DNA from: an uncultured Succinivibrionaceae bacterium
GTDB taxonomy: Bacteria > Pseudomonadota > Gammaproteobacteria > Enterobacterales > Succinivibrionaceae
DNA length: 33,819 nt
Direction of reading: 5' to 3'
NCBI GenBank assembly: GCA_949286015.1
Contig: CASEBB010000077.1
Location: 1 to 33,819 of the forward strand
Shown: positions 25,880 to 33,819 of the stretch, one piece after another
Layout: each line of letters opens with the position of its first letter
How positions within the stretch are numbered: position 1 is the stretch's first letter
Made by a program: the position numbers and the translations under genes
The notes under the pieces: generated by a model
Told to the model about the DNA's origin: nothing
Database searches by the model: none
The model's input: the letters and a program-made list of their open reading frames with translations, nothing else

Positions 25880-27034
25880 ATGGACATCATCCGTGAAGTT
25901 AACGTCAAGAGCATCTTAGGCAAGTCCGGTATTCATCAAGGCTACTCGGCCAATCCCTACGTTGGCTGCACTCATGACTGCATCTACTGCTTTGCCGCGT
26001 ACATGCAGCGCTATAGCGACCATGAGGAAAAGTGGGGTACCTTTCTTGATGTAAAGAATTGGCCAGCGCTTACGCAGATTTACAAGCTCGACGGCGCCTC
26101 TATCTGGATTGGCTCGGTCACCGATGGCTACAACTCCTATGAGGCTAAGTACAAGCGCACGCGCCTGCTTTTAGAGCAGCTACAAGGGGCAGACGTCGAC
26201 ATCACCATTTGTACCAAATCCGACCTCGTACTGCGCGATCTCGACCTCCTCAAAAAGTTTAGACGTGCCACCATTTCGTGGTCGATCAATACCGTCGATG
26301 AGGCCCTCCAAGCGCAAATGGATAAGGCCGCGCCGATCAGCAAACGCCTTGAGGCAATGCGCATAGCGCACGAGGCGGGCATCCACACCATTTGCTTTAT
26401 CGCGCCCATTCTGCCGCAGCTCACCTCAGTGCCTGCGATTGTTACTGCGGTAAAGGATCGCGCGGATGAGATCTGGCTTGATAAACTCAATTTGCGCGGC
26501 CAAGTGCGCACGCCTGTCCTCAAGTTTATAGGCCAGCACTATCCCGAGCTACTGCCGCTTTATCAGGTGCTCTACCCCGTACCGACCACGCTGCAGAGCA
26601 GGTGGCAGCAAATGCCACGGGATTTAGCGCTACAACAGCAACAGCGCATGCAACAACGGAGGCAACAGACAGGTGCGCACATGACGACAGTGGTGGGCAG
26701 CTTTTCCCCACCGGTCTCCGCTGGCGTCACCACCAGCAACAGCAGCAGCGCAAGAGCCGAAGCTGCGGAGCACAATGATTTGTGCGACTACTGGGAAGCG
26801 CTGGCGATGGCTCTTGAGGCCTATGCCCATGCCCAGAACATTCCCTACTACGTTAGGCCAAAGGACACCCTCAAAGACATCACGGGCCAAGATGGCAGCA
26901 GCGCCAATGCTGCTCTTAATGAGGCCGAGGCTGACGACCTCCTCTTATTGGGAGCTTTAGGGCAGGGACAAAGCAGAGAGAAAAAGCGCTTCACGGGGCC
27001 GATTATGGTGAACTACTTTGCGCCGCGTAAGTGA
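25880..27034 (+). CDS. SPL-family radical SAM protein
   Basis: A radical SAM enzyme related to the spore photoproduct lyase group (COG1533-type). The iron-sulfur cluster cysteines form C30-x3-C34-x2-C37 in YVGCTHDCIYC. SVTDGYNSYE (79-88) and the strands at 106-135 (DITICTKS, ATISWSINT) fit the family barrel. At 384 residues it is longer than most relatives because residues about 240-300 form a low-complexity insertion, first rich in Gln/Arg (QQQQRMQQRRQQTG), then Ser/Ala. The C-terminus resumes with DYWEALAMALEAYA. The ATG at 25880 has GGAG at five bases. The substrate is unknown: in non-spore-formers these proteins are not proven photolyases, and some occur in mobile gene pairs. No partner gene is adjacent. 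Confidence 0.88.
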   Translation: MDIIREVNVKSILGKSGIHQGYSANPYVGCTHDCIYCFAAYMQRYSDHEEKWGTFLDVKNWPALTQIYKLDGASIWIGSVTDGYNSYEAKYKRTRLLLEQLQGADVDITICTKSDLVLRDLDLLKKFRRATISWSINTVDEALQAQMDKAAPISKRLEAMRIAHEAGIHTICFIAPILPQLTSVPAIVTAVKDRADEIWLDKLNLRGQVRTPVLKFIGQHYPELLPLYQVLYPVPTTLQSRWQQMPRDLALQQQQRMQQRRQQTGAHMTTVVGSFSPPVSAGVTTSNSSSARAEAAEHNDLCDYWEALAMALEAYAHAQNIPYYVRPKDTLKDITGQDGSSANAALNEAEADDLLLLGALGQGQSREKKRFTGPIMVNYFAPRK

Positions 27035-27346
27035 GGTGTGGTACCCAAGGGCCGTGATGCCTGCCCACTGGTCTCAAAATTAGAAAGGGTAGCGCTGGGG
27101 ATTGGTGTCCTACACCAGAACCAGCAACAGCTGGCGCCTCAAGGCGCTACGGCACGTTATCTTCAGGGTGGATGTGATCTTCCCTCTGATGGCTTACTCT
27201 TGGCGAAGTATCACCACCAAGGTAACAAGGCCTCATGTAGAGACACGCGCCACAGTAAGGCAGCAGTGCTACAGCCATGTGCCTGTTTCAGCAGGCGCCA
27301 CGCGGCGCCTGTATCTTAAAGGTGATGCTGACAAGGGCCGCCGTGC
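27035..27346. other. Convergent gap with GC-rich hairpins
   Basis: The radical SAM gene (+) and a lipoprotein gene (-) end facing each other. A perfect 8-bp stem CAGGCGCC/GGCGCCTG (27292-27311) and a shorter one near 27132-27150 (GGCGCC...GGCGC) lie in between. Neither has a T-run. No gene is seen. Confidence 0.45.
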
Positions 27347-27865
27347 TTAGTAGCCCTGCTCTACCGCCATCACCTGCTGACGGAGCTCCTCAAGCTGTTG
27401 CTGTAACTGCGCGCGCTCCTGCTCACGCTGCAGCACCGTCTGATTGACGCCCTCTTGGCGCATCTTCTCCATTTGCGCCTGCACCGAAGCAATCTTGTTC
27501 TCTAGGTCAGAGTTCAGCGCCTTTTTCTCCGCTAAGCTGTCCTTGACGCCATAGAGCTGGTCTTCTAAGCGGTCTAAGACCTTAACCTGCGCTTGATAGT
27601 CACTGCGAATAATGGCGCTCTGCGTGTGGAGATCACGCGTCATCGCATTGAGGCGCTCAGTTTCGGCCTTTAAGTCAGCTACCTGCTGCTCCTTTTGCTC
27701 CACACGCTCCGAGTACGATCCCGAAACAGCACAGCCAATCTTGTTAAAGAAGCCCACATCTTGTGAGGGATCGCACTCTGCTGCAGTCGTGGTGCAAGCG
27801 CTGACACTTAAAGCCGTCACGAACGCTACAGCGACAGCGGCCATCTTCTCTACAATCTTTGCCAT
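27347..27865 (-). CDS. Coiled-coil lipoprotein of unknown function
   Basis: I do not recognise a named family. The 172-residue product begins MAKIVEK, has a hydrophobic signal (8-19) and the lipobox SVSAC with the cysteine at 24, so it should be lipid-anchored. After a short region with two more cysteines (ECDPSQD, KIGCAV) almost all of residues 50-170 is an amphipathic coiled coil rich in Glu, Gln and Lys. It resembles the other lipoprotein of this cluster (29154-29903) in build: lipobox, short Cys-containing segment, long coiled coil. The ATG at 27865 has GAGGA about ten bases upstream. It lies about 100 bases downstream of the 298-residue protein gene, likely in one transcript. Confidence 0.7.
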   Translation of the reverse strand: MAKIVEKMAAVAVAFVTALSVSACTTTAAECDPSQDVGFFNKIGCAVSGSYSERVEQKEQQVADLKAETERLNAMTRDLHTQSAIIRSDYQAQVKVLDRLEDQLYGVKDSLAEKKALNSDLENKIASVQAQMEKMRQEGVNQTVLQREQERAQLQQQLEELRQQVMAVEQGY

Positions 27866-27965
27866 GATGCATGTCCTCACAAACAAAATTGGCGTTCTAC
27901 CTACCCACTGCTACCACCACAGCAGTATCTGCACTGGGCGCCGTACTACGGGAGGTAGTTGGCGC

Positions 27966-28862
27966 TTAGTTAGTGCCACTTAGGGCTTTCTGACGGCGTT
28001 GCCGTGGCCCTAAGGCGGCCTCATTGGTAGCAGCCTGCTCTTCTTTCTTGGCGTTAACCTGCTCTAAGATAGCTGCCTTTTGCTCGTCTGGGAGCTGAGA
28101 GGCCAGCTCCATGATCACCTTACCAAACTCCGCAAAGTGCTCACCATAGTAGGCCGACAGCCACACCATGTTGCGCATGTAGATCGAGAATGGCTCACGC
28201 AGCGAGCGCAGGTGCTCCTTTAAATTGGTGATAAGACGCTGTACCAAACTAATGGAGGTCTTCTCCGAGATGCTGTACTCTGCACCACCACTAGGTCTGG
28301 CCTTGAGGCGCTGTAACACCTCACGATAAACCGTTGGCTTTAAAAAGGTCATCATGGCGGTGCGATACAGCACGGGGTACTCTTCCAAGATCTTGTTTAA
28401 CTGCACAATGATCAGAGGAAAGTCCTGCGCCTTAGTCACGTTCTTATCGCGGATACGCTGAGCGATGTATTCGATCTTCTTGGCGTTCTTGTTAAAGAGG
28501 TCGGTCAGATCGTTATCTTCAATCAGCGTGCGAATTTCCTCGACGAGGCCCGCAAGCTGAGTTTCGCGATCAGGATATTGCTCCTGCAAGTCATCAATGG
28601 TGTCTTGGATGTCTTGCACCAGATCCTGATCGATCACCGCCTGCATTTGCTTAAAGTTGTCAGTAGGCTGGGCATTAGGATCAACAACACCGCTGTTTCC
28701 TACCGGTGCCTCTGTCGCTACTTCTGTGGTGGTAGCACTAGCCTCAGCGCTAGCAGTAGCGCCAGCGGTAGAGCTAGCATCAGCGGTAGCGGTAGCAGTC
28801 TGAGCAAGTGGCGCTGTAGTCACTTGCTGTGGTGTGGTCTCTTGCTGCGTAATATCTGCCAT
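27966..28862 (-). CDS. Cytoplasmic helical protein of unknown function, SrfA-linked
   Basis: I do not recognise this family. The 298-residue product has an N-terminal low-complexity Thr/Ala/Gln/Ser stretch (about 1-75), then a well-formed alpha-helical domain (about 80-270) with no membrane segment or signal. Its C-terminus is basic (PRQRRQKA). I prefer the ATG at 28862, where the protein begins MADITQQE; the frame is open 45 codons further but that part would encode cysteine- and serine-rich sequence across a terminator. The Shine-Dalgarno is weak (GAGA). The gene lies between the two lipoprotein genes and downstream of srfA in the same direction, so a role in the same envelope system is possible but inferred. 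Confidence 0.7.
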   Translation of the reverse strand: MADITQQETTPQQVTTAPLAQTATATADASSTAGATASAEASATTTEVATEAPVGNSGVVDPNAQPTDNFKQMQAVIDQDLVQDIQDTIDDLQEQYPDRETQLAGLVEEIRTLIEDNDLTDLFNKNAKKIEYIAQRIRDKNVTKAQDFPLIIVQLNKILEEYPVLYRTAMMTFLKPTVYREVLQRLKARPSGGAEYSISEKTSISLVQRLITNLKEHLRSLREPFSIYMRNMVWLSAYYGEHFAEFGKVIMELASQLPDEQKAAILEQVNAKKEEQAATNEAALGPRQRRQKALSGTN

Positions 28863-28951
28863 CACGATCTCAACAATCAGTGCAGTGCTCTGCAAAGCTC
28901 CAGCATCTTTCCAGCATCTTGCTGTAGCTTTACAGGCGGCGGCACCACTGC

Positions 28952-28990
28952 TGACAAACAAAAAAGCAGAGCGCAAAGTGAACCTGCTTT
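28952..28990 (-). terminator. Terminator between the SrfA pair and the downstream genes
   Basis: AAAGCAG (28963-28969) pairs with CTGCTTT (28984-28990); on the minus strand the stem runs into TTTTTTGTTTG. It lies about 160 bases after the lipoprotein stop, so srfA plus lipoprotein and the next two genes may be separate transcripts. Confidence 0.65.
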
Positions 28991-29153
28991 CCTGCAAGCA
29001 GCGTATGAGGTTTTACCCTCATAACGGTGCAGCCCAGCTTACTTCAAGCTCCAAGGCACTGTGAAGCACCACTGCCTCGCAGCGCACTTGCAGCAACTCT
29101 CTCTCCCAAAGCCTCAATATCTTAAGGCTCGGCCTCAGCAAGGTGAGGTGACA

Positions 29154-29903
29154 CTAAGCAACGTCTGGCTGTTGCTCTAAGCCAATCGCCAGCACGTTAC
29201 GCGCATTGATATAACCCTCTAAGCTCTGGCGTAAGTCGTCCACCGCCTGTTGCAGCTCGGCGATCTCCTGATCGCACTCCTTTAAGCGCTGCTTCTCGGC
29301 TTTGGTTAAGTACTGACCATTAACGATGCCATTACGGGCGGTCTTGTAGGAATCAAGTGACTTTAAGTGCACCTCGAGGTTGTCCTGCAAGAGCTCAATA
29401 TTGGCGTCATACTGAGCAATGGTCTGTTGCAACTCCTGCTTTTGCGCGGTGTGATTTTTGATGTCACGCTGCAACTTGGCCATGCGCTTTTGGTCATCAG
29501 CATACACTGCTTGAGCGGCAGCAGCCATGTCGATGGCCTTTTGATTGTTGGACTGCATATTGGCCAATAAGGCGTCTAACTGCTGCTCTTTGCTGTGGTA
29601 GTCACTGCGCAGCTTATCAAGCAGCGCATTACCGCCCATAAAGACAGCACAGCCAGCGGCCGCAGCGGCAATACAGGCAGCACGCTGATTACTGTCGACT
29701 AACAGAATACAGCCAATACCGGTGATGGCCGCACCAGTAGCACAAGCCGTGATGTACGAAGATGACTCCACATTGAAGTCATCGTTAGCGAGGCGTGGAT
29801 CAGGATCGGCACTGCTACCGCCGAATGCTGAAGTAGAAGCACAGCCGCCTAAGGCCAGCGATGTGCTCACCGCCACTGCGATCAGACTTTTGTACAAACT
29901 CAT
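29154..29903 (-). CDS. Glycine/alanine-rich coiled-coil lipoprotein next to srfA
   Basis: A 249-residue predicted lipoprotein. A signal peptide (1-20) ends in the lipobox LGGC with the cysteine at 21. Residues about 50-97 form an unusual Ala/Gly/Cys-rich hydrophobic segment in two parts (ACATGAAITGIGCILL and CIAAAAAGCAVFMGG), compatible with a membrane hairpin or glycine-zipper insertion. A long coiled coil follows (about 98-235). The ATG at 29903 has AGGTGA close upstream and lies only 15 bases after the srfA stop codon, so the two are surely cotranscribed. I do not know a named family. The combination of lipid anchor, membrane hairpin and coiled coil suggests an envelope-spanning partner of SrfA; this is inference. 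Confidence 0.75.
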   Translation of the reverse strand: MSLYKSLIAVAVSTSLALGGCASTSAFGGSSADPDPRLANDDFNVESSSYITACATGAAITGIGCILLVDSNQRAACIAAAAAGCAVFMGGNALLDKLRSDYHSKEQQLDALLANMQSNNQKAIDMAAAAQAVYADDQKRMAKLQRDIKNHTAQKQELQQTIAQYDANIELLQDNLEVHLKSLDSYKTARNGIVNGQYLTKAEKQRLKECDQEIAELQQAVDDLRQSLEGYINARNVLAIGLEQQPDVA

Positions 29904-29918
29904 AAAGTCACCTACTTG

Positions 29919-32063
29919 CTACTGTTGCAGGAGTTGAATTGGGAAGATCTGATTGCCATAGGCACCAGAGCACACCACCTTACCATTAGCGCTTGGCTGG
30001 CAAGTCACCTCTGGTAATTGGTAAGCGGTGTTATCAGGGCACTGCGCATGGCCGCTGTTGCGTAACACCACGCGGCCGTTGCTCACGGCGGCCGTAACAG
30101 GGGCTACACACTTCACGCCATCAGGGCGGTTGATCACCACCTGACCTTGACCGTTGTTGAATTGATAGCTCATTTGCAGCGGACGGCCATTGGCGCTATC
30201 CATGAGGCCTGAGCGCGTACTCCACGTACCGTTTAAGACTTGCTGTCCTTGGTTTTGTAAGGCCTGTGGCGTAAAACTCAGCTCATTAGGTGCAGGCGTC
30301 GTCGCAGCTGTAGCAGCAGGCGCATTTGGGTTAGATGCAGGGGCGCCTTGGCCAAGAGCCGCTTGCTCTGCTTGACGGGCACTTAAAACTTGCTGTTGCT
30401 GTTGTGGCGTGAGACCGGCTAAAGGATCAGGTGGCGTCTGCTGTTGCTGCGCATTACCGATCGCGACATTAGATGCTGGGGCAGAAGCAGCAGGGTTTTG
30501 CGTCTGCGCAGTACCACCTAACGCTGGATCAGGTGGCAGCGGAGCGCCATTAGTGCTCATGATATCTTGGCTGGTGGTGTTAGAGCTGGTAAGAGCTTGA
30601 TTAAACGCCTCAGCACTCTCAGTCGTATTGGTGCTGGCAACATCCGAGGCCATGCTGCTATCAGTAGCCAGAGCACTGTCGGTAGCCAGAGCGTTATCCA
30701 CGGCCACTGAGCTGTCAACCCCCAGTGCGCCATTAGTGGCTAAAGCCCCATCTACGTTCATATCTGCTGGTGGGGTGATAACACTCACAGGGATAGTGCT
30801 GTCTGTACCCACGCTTGGAAGAGGGTTGCCAGCCGCATCAAGCGGAATTACCGCACCATCACCTGTAGGTACCGCACCATTTACCGTCTCCACGGGTACA
30901 ATCACCGTATGCGTGGTCGAGGTAGCCGTAGAAGAGTCACTGACATGAGACTCATTTGCCCATGCCGAGGAGCTGGAGTTGCGGTCAGAGAAAGCGCTCG
31001 CGCTCTCAGCGCTGCTACTGCTACTGCTCGCATCATTAGCACTCATGCTATCGGTGAAGCTGGTCGAGCCTTGGAACTCATGGCTGGAGCTTGGCTCTAA
31101 GATCGCCTGTGCTTCCTCAGCAGTAGTGGTGTCCTGCACCGCAGTGACATCATCGGGCACGTCCGCTAAGAGGCGGCCATGATCATGGGCAGGTGAGTTG
31201 GGATCTGCTAAGACGCCCTCGTCAACAATTGGTGCCTCCTCACCGTTTACCGCTGTGGCTGGGGCAGTGATCGCAGGCGTATCTAACGAGGAATCAAAGG
31301 TAAGAACTGAGCCACCAAAGAAGCGTGGCAGTAACCACCACAACAGCAGGCCTAAAAGCAGAAGAAGCAGCAGGAGCCATAACCACCATGGGATGATGCA
31401 ACGGTGGCGATTAGACTCTACTGGCTGTTGTTGCTGTGGGGGCAGTGGTGGCAAGTCATCAGCGGCATAGGCCGTATTAGGTGCGGCGGCAAAGCCAGCG
31501 GCACCAGCGGCCGCAGCTGCAGCAGTTGCGGTGGCAGCTAATGGGGCAAAAGGACTCTGTTGCAGGTCATCAGTCTTACTGCAAAAGCCCCAGAAGGTGA
31601 TAACAGGGATGCCATCGACGATGTAGACAAACTCAGGGCCTGGGAAATGGATCGCAGGTAAGTTTTGGACGGCATTAACACCGGTGAGGTAGTGCGCAAA
31701 GAGCATGCTCTTATTGTCACCGCCACGGCGCATGAGGTCAGCACCTAAGCGTTTTACGGCCTGCTCAAATTGATGGAGACGATTGCGTGCAGCTTGCTGC
31801 TCTTGCGGGGTAGCGCTTGGCCACGCGACGATATCGTACTGGCCTGTTGGGCTCTGTGGGGGAAAAGGCACATACCAATCGATGTTCAAGCCATCGGCAC
31901 TGATACGTGGAATGGCAAGGCTTTTGACCAGCTCAGGGCCGACTTGTGGATTGATAGCGAGAGCGGAGCGGAAGGCCTCGGCATTGAGGTATACCGGCTG
32001 ACCGTCTTGGCCTATAGGGATAAAATCAGAGATCTGCCCACCGTTTAACTGTGTGTTTTTCAC
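29919..32063 (-). CDS. srfA: SrfA-family protein (Salmonella SrfA-like)
   Basis: The N-terminus matches SrfA proteins: a start like MKN...LNGGQISDFIPIG, then DGQPVY (20-25), IDWYVPF (61-67) and IVAWPSAT (78-85). A single strong transmembrane helix (about 224-248, Trp/Leu-rich) follows. Residues about 260-600 are low-complexity Ser/Thr/Ala/Asp/Pro sequence with internal repeats of the ALATDS type, probably periplasmic. The conserved C-terminal SrfA domain (about 605-714) has LNGTWSTRSGL, SYQFNNGQGQV, DGVKC, LPEVTC and FPIQ, with paired cysteines. I chose the GTG at 32063 because GGTGGAG precedes it and the protein then aligns with family starts; a TTG at 32081 is possible. srfB and srfC, the usual partners, are not in the window. 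The family's function is poorly known; it was named from an SsrB-regulated Salmonella locus. Confidence 0.85.
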   Translation of the reverse strand: MKNTQLNGGQISDFIPIGQDGQPVYLNAEAFRSALAINPQVGPELVKSLAIPRISADGLNIDWYVPFPPQSPTGQYDIVAWPSATPQEQQAARNRLHQFEQAVKRLGADLMRRGGDNKSMLFAHYLTGVNAVQNLPAIHFPGPEFVYIVDGIPVITFWGFCSKTDDLQQSPFAPLAATATAAAAAAGAAGFAAAPNTAYAADDLPPLPPQQQQPVESNRHRCIIPWWLWLLLLLLLLGLLLWWLLPRFFGGSVLTFDSSLDTPAITAPATAVNGEEAPIVDEGVLADPNSPAHDHGRLLADVPDDVTAVQDTTTAEEAQAILEPSSSHEFQGSTSFTDSMSANDASSSSSSAESASAFSDRNSSSSAWANESHVSDSSTATSTTHTVIVPVETVNGAVPTGDGAVIPLDAAGNPLPSVGTDSTIPVSVITPPADMNVDGALATNGALGVDSSVAVDNALATDSALATDSSMASDVASTNTTESAEAFNQALTSSNTTSQDIMSTNGAPLPPDPALGGTAQTQNPAASAPASNVAIGNAQQQQTPPDPLAGLTPQQQQQVLSARQAEQAALGQGAPASNPNAPAATAATTPAPNELSFTPQALQNQGQQVLNGTWSTRSGLMDSANGRPLQMSYQFNNGQGQVVINRPDGVKCVAPVTAAVSNGRVVLRNSGHAQCPDNTAYQLPEVTCQPSANGKVVCSGAYGNQIFPIQLLQQ

Positions 32064-32695
32064 TAAATTTACTCCACCCAAGGCGTGCTCGCTACAATGC
32101 TCTGGTCACGCACGGTAAGGAATGAGTGATCTAATAAGTGACGGCTGCAAGGTTGTGTGCTAGCAACAGCCCCTACCTCGAGATCAATGGCACAGGAAAG
32201 CCTGAACCTCTCTTTAGTTGGGGCACACATGATGGCCTGCAACTCATCTCTTAAATCGACTACTCCTCAGCACATGTGGCGCAAGTGCTACAACCTACGC
32301 TATTTACTACTTACTTACAAAGAGGCGCTGACCACCTCTGCCTGACGGCCATTTCTGGTTATTGTACTCTAAGCTTAGGCAGTCACGCGTAAGTAGATAG
32401 AGGCAGTGCGTACTATCTCATCATTTGCTGCCCACTGGTGGCTGCGAGTGGTGCGGGTGATGCGGGTGGCGGCTGGTTGCACGTGAGCCCTGCAGATAAC
32501 CTGTACAAACACACCGTACCCAACATCCCCCTCTGACGTCGAGGAGTTGCGGCTGCTTTTTCCCCAACCGCTAGGATACGGTCGGCTTTTACCTTAGAGG
32601 TGATCTACTTACGACTACCTCTCAAGGGTAAGGCGCTCGCCTTAAAGCTGAGCTGAGCTTGCCCCCTACTCGATGTCAGTACCTGACGTTAAGAG
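32064..32695. other. Gap between srfA and the helicase remnant
   Basis: A copy of the dispersed repeat (32117-32228) lies near the srfA start. Close to the helicase stop codon a perfect hairpin TAAGGCG/CGCCTTA (32629-32644) and a longer imperfect stem (about 32590-32630) follow the gene on the minus strand and could end its transcript. No gene is seen. Confidence 0.5.
32117..32228 (+). repeat. Dispersed intergenic repeat, copy 4
   Basis: It contains AATGAGTGATCT, AAGTGACGGCTGCAAGGTT (identical to the reference copy), CTACCTCGAGATCAATGG, AGCCTGAACCTCTCTTTAG and GGGGCACAC in the same order. It sits just upstream of srfA. Confidence 0.75.
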
Positions 32696-33727
32696 CTACT
32701 TACGCTGCAACAGCCGCTGCACCGCCTTGTAATTCCGCTTGAAGGTACAAGCATCCTGAGGAAGGCCAAAGCCCGAGCAACCATAGAACTGACCAAAAGG
32801 CCCTGTTTTGAGCTTTAGCGGACGGCCACAACGCTCGCACAGCGGCATCCGCTCCTGACAATTCTTGTTAGTACACTCCGAGTAGCCTTGGTGATCCACG
32901 CTCGGCGCGCCGCACTGCGCACAGACACGGGCTATATTCTTACAGGCCGGATTGGAGCAGCTGTAGAACTTGCTATAAGGACCTGCTACCGCCTGATAAA
33001 TGCCGCGGCCGCACACAGGGCAAGCAAACTGCCGCAGATAGGCTTCTCTGAAGGTTTCTGCTTGCAAATCGATGTGGTACTTAGGCTGCAGCAGCTCTGC
33101 AACAAAGTCCGAAACCGGTTGCGCGGCATCAGCAATCAAATACACATCGTGCTTAGCGCGCGTTAAGCTCACGTAAAAGAGACGGCGCTCTTCGGCATCC
33201 TTGAAATCTTCGTTGTTATCGAGCAAGCACTCTAAGATCTCGCTGCCCTTGATGCGGCACGGGAAGGAAAGATAGTCACCACCCAAAACTCCCGCTACCA
33301 CCACATAGTCAGCCTCTAAGCCCTTGGCCTTATGCATAGTCCACAGCTTCAGCTGCTCTTTCAGCTGCTCCTTGCGCTGGGCATCGCGCGGGCAGAACAG
33401 CGCCGGATCAAGGCACAAGCGCAAGGCCGTGTCTCGTTCCTCAGCGCTTAAGCTCTCTTTTAAGCTCTGATCGCTCACTAAGGCATTAGCAGGGAAATCG
33501 TCAATGTTCTCAAGGTATTTGGCAATACCATTGAGCACGCTGTTATAGCGCGAAATGACCGCAATGGTGGCATCTGGATGCTGCTTTAGTATGACCTGCA
33601 CCTGACAGAGAGCGGCAATGGCGCTGGTAATAGCGCTGTGCACATAATTAAGACCACGCAGGCAGTGGCAGAAGGCTTTAGAGACCATGAAGGCGCCCAT
33701 ATCGCCCGCCTCTAACAGATCATGCAC
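32696..33727 (-). pseudogene. C-terminal half of a UvrD/HelD-type helicase with zinc ribbons
   Basis: The frame keeps the 2A/C-terminal part of a superfamily I DNA helicase. Motif V is TMHKAKGLEADYVVV, and motif VI is EERRLFYVSLTRAK. After these come three topoisomerase-type zinc ribbons: CPVCGRG...CSNPAC, CAQCG...CTNKNC and CERCGRPLK...C with the GPFGQFYGC signature. Walker A, motif II and the whole 1A domain are missing. Upstream the frame is closed by TAG at 33761-33763, and all three minus-strand frames in the last 59 bases contain stops, so the gene is cut off at about 33760 by a rearrangement or insertion. The first residues upstream (NTRSNSE) still look like coding sequence. I list the frame from a GTG at 33727. 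It is unlikely to work as a helicase. Confidence 0.75.
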
Positions 33728-33755
33728 ACCGGCTTCTGAATTTGAGCGAGTATTC

Positions 33756-33819
33756 GCCCCCTAAAATGGGGCACAAGTGATTACACAATATGAAACACAA
33801 ACTACCTGTTTACAGTCAA
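33756..33819. other. Foreign sequence at the helicase break, possibly an element end
   Basis: From the break outward the DNA no longer encodes helicase. It begins with a hairpin GCCCC/GGGGC (33756-33772) and becomes AT-rich. An insertion sequence end would explain both the truncation and the window ending here, but 60 bases are too few to identify one. Confidence 0.3.

Noticed and set aside
1..33819. tRNA or rRNA genes
   Set aside because: I looked for the T-loop GGTTCGANTCC pattern and acceptor stems and for conserved rRNA segments and saw none.

Overview
The window comes from a flagellated gammaproteobacterium. It holds a complete fliE-F-G-H-I-J block, ribose-5-phosphate isomerase, a type-2 tyrosyl-tRNA synthetase (the form found in Haemophilus-like lineages), an SrfA-family protein and Shine-Dalgarno-led genes. 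Large gene-free gaps, heavy use of TTA leucine codons and several sugar and glycan genes would suit a gut or rumen Succinivibrionaceae (Anaerobiospirillum/Succinivibrio type). That placement is inference; no rRNA or tRNA gene is visible to test it.

Layout, left to right: a sugar-porter MFS transporter (-) with a 1.3 kb upstream region dense in TGCA and TTTTGCAAAA motifs; a small exported protein and a YfcE-type phosphodiesterase (-); the flagellar export and switch genes fliJ, fliI, fliH, fliG, fliF, fliE (all -, so transcription runs fliE to fliJ) with unusually long gaps holding terminator-like hairpins; a sialidase-like propeller protein (-); a 3.3 kb stretch with no convincing gene but with two striking short-motif arrays; an internally deleted adenine-methyltransferase gene carrying a perfect 30-bp inverted repeat; rpiA and tyrS (-); a 1.5 kb regulatory gap; a GPH-family sugar symporter (+); an SPL-type radical SAM gene (+); a surface or envelope cluster of four genes (-) made of SrfA, a lipoprotein, a cytoplasmic protein of unknown function and a second lipoprotein; and at the right edge a superfamily I helicase with zinc ribbons that has lost its N-terminal half.

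The flagellar genes make one machine: FliF is the MS ring, FliG the rotor switch on it, FliE the rod/MS-ring junction, and FliH-FliI-FliJ the export ATPase complex. Two sugar transporters, the sialidase-like protein and rpiA fit carbohydrate scavenging, but nothing in the sequence ties them into one pathway.

The most unusual signals are not genes. There is a family of about 105-bp intergenic repeats (four copies), a helically phased TGTCTAC array near 16.8-17.0 kb, twelve GTATAC palindromes in 1.55 kb just after it, a TGCA-rich operator-like field at 2.7-3.2 kb, and the inverted repeat at the deletion junction of the methyltransferase gene.
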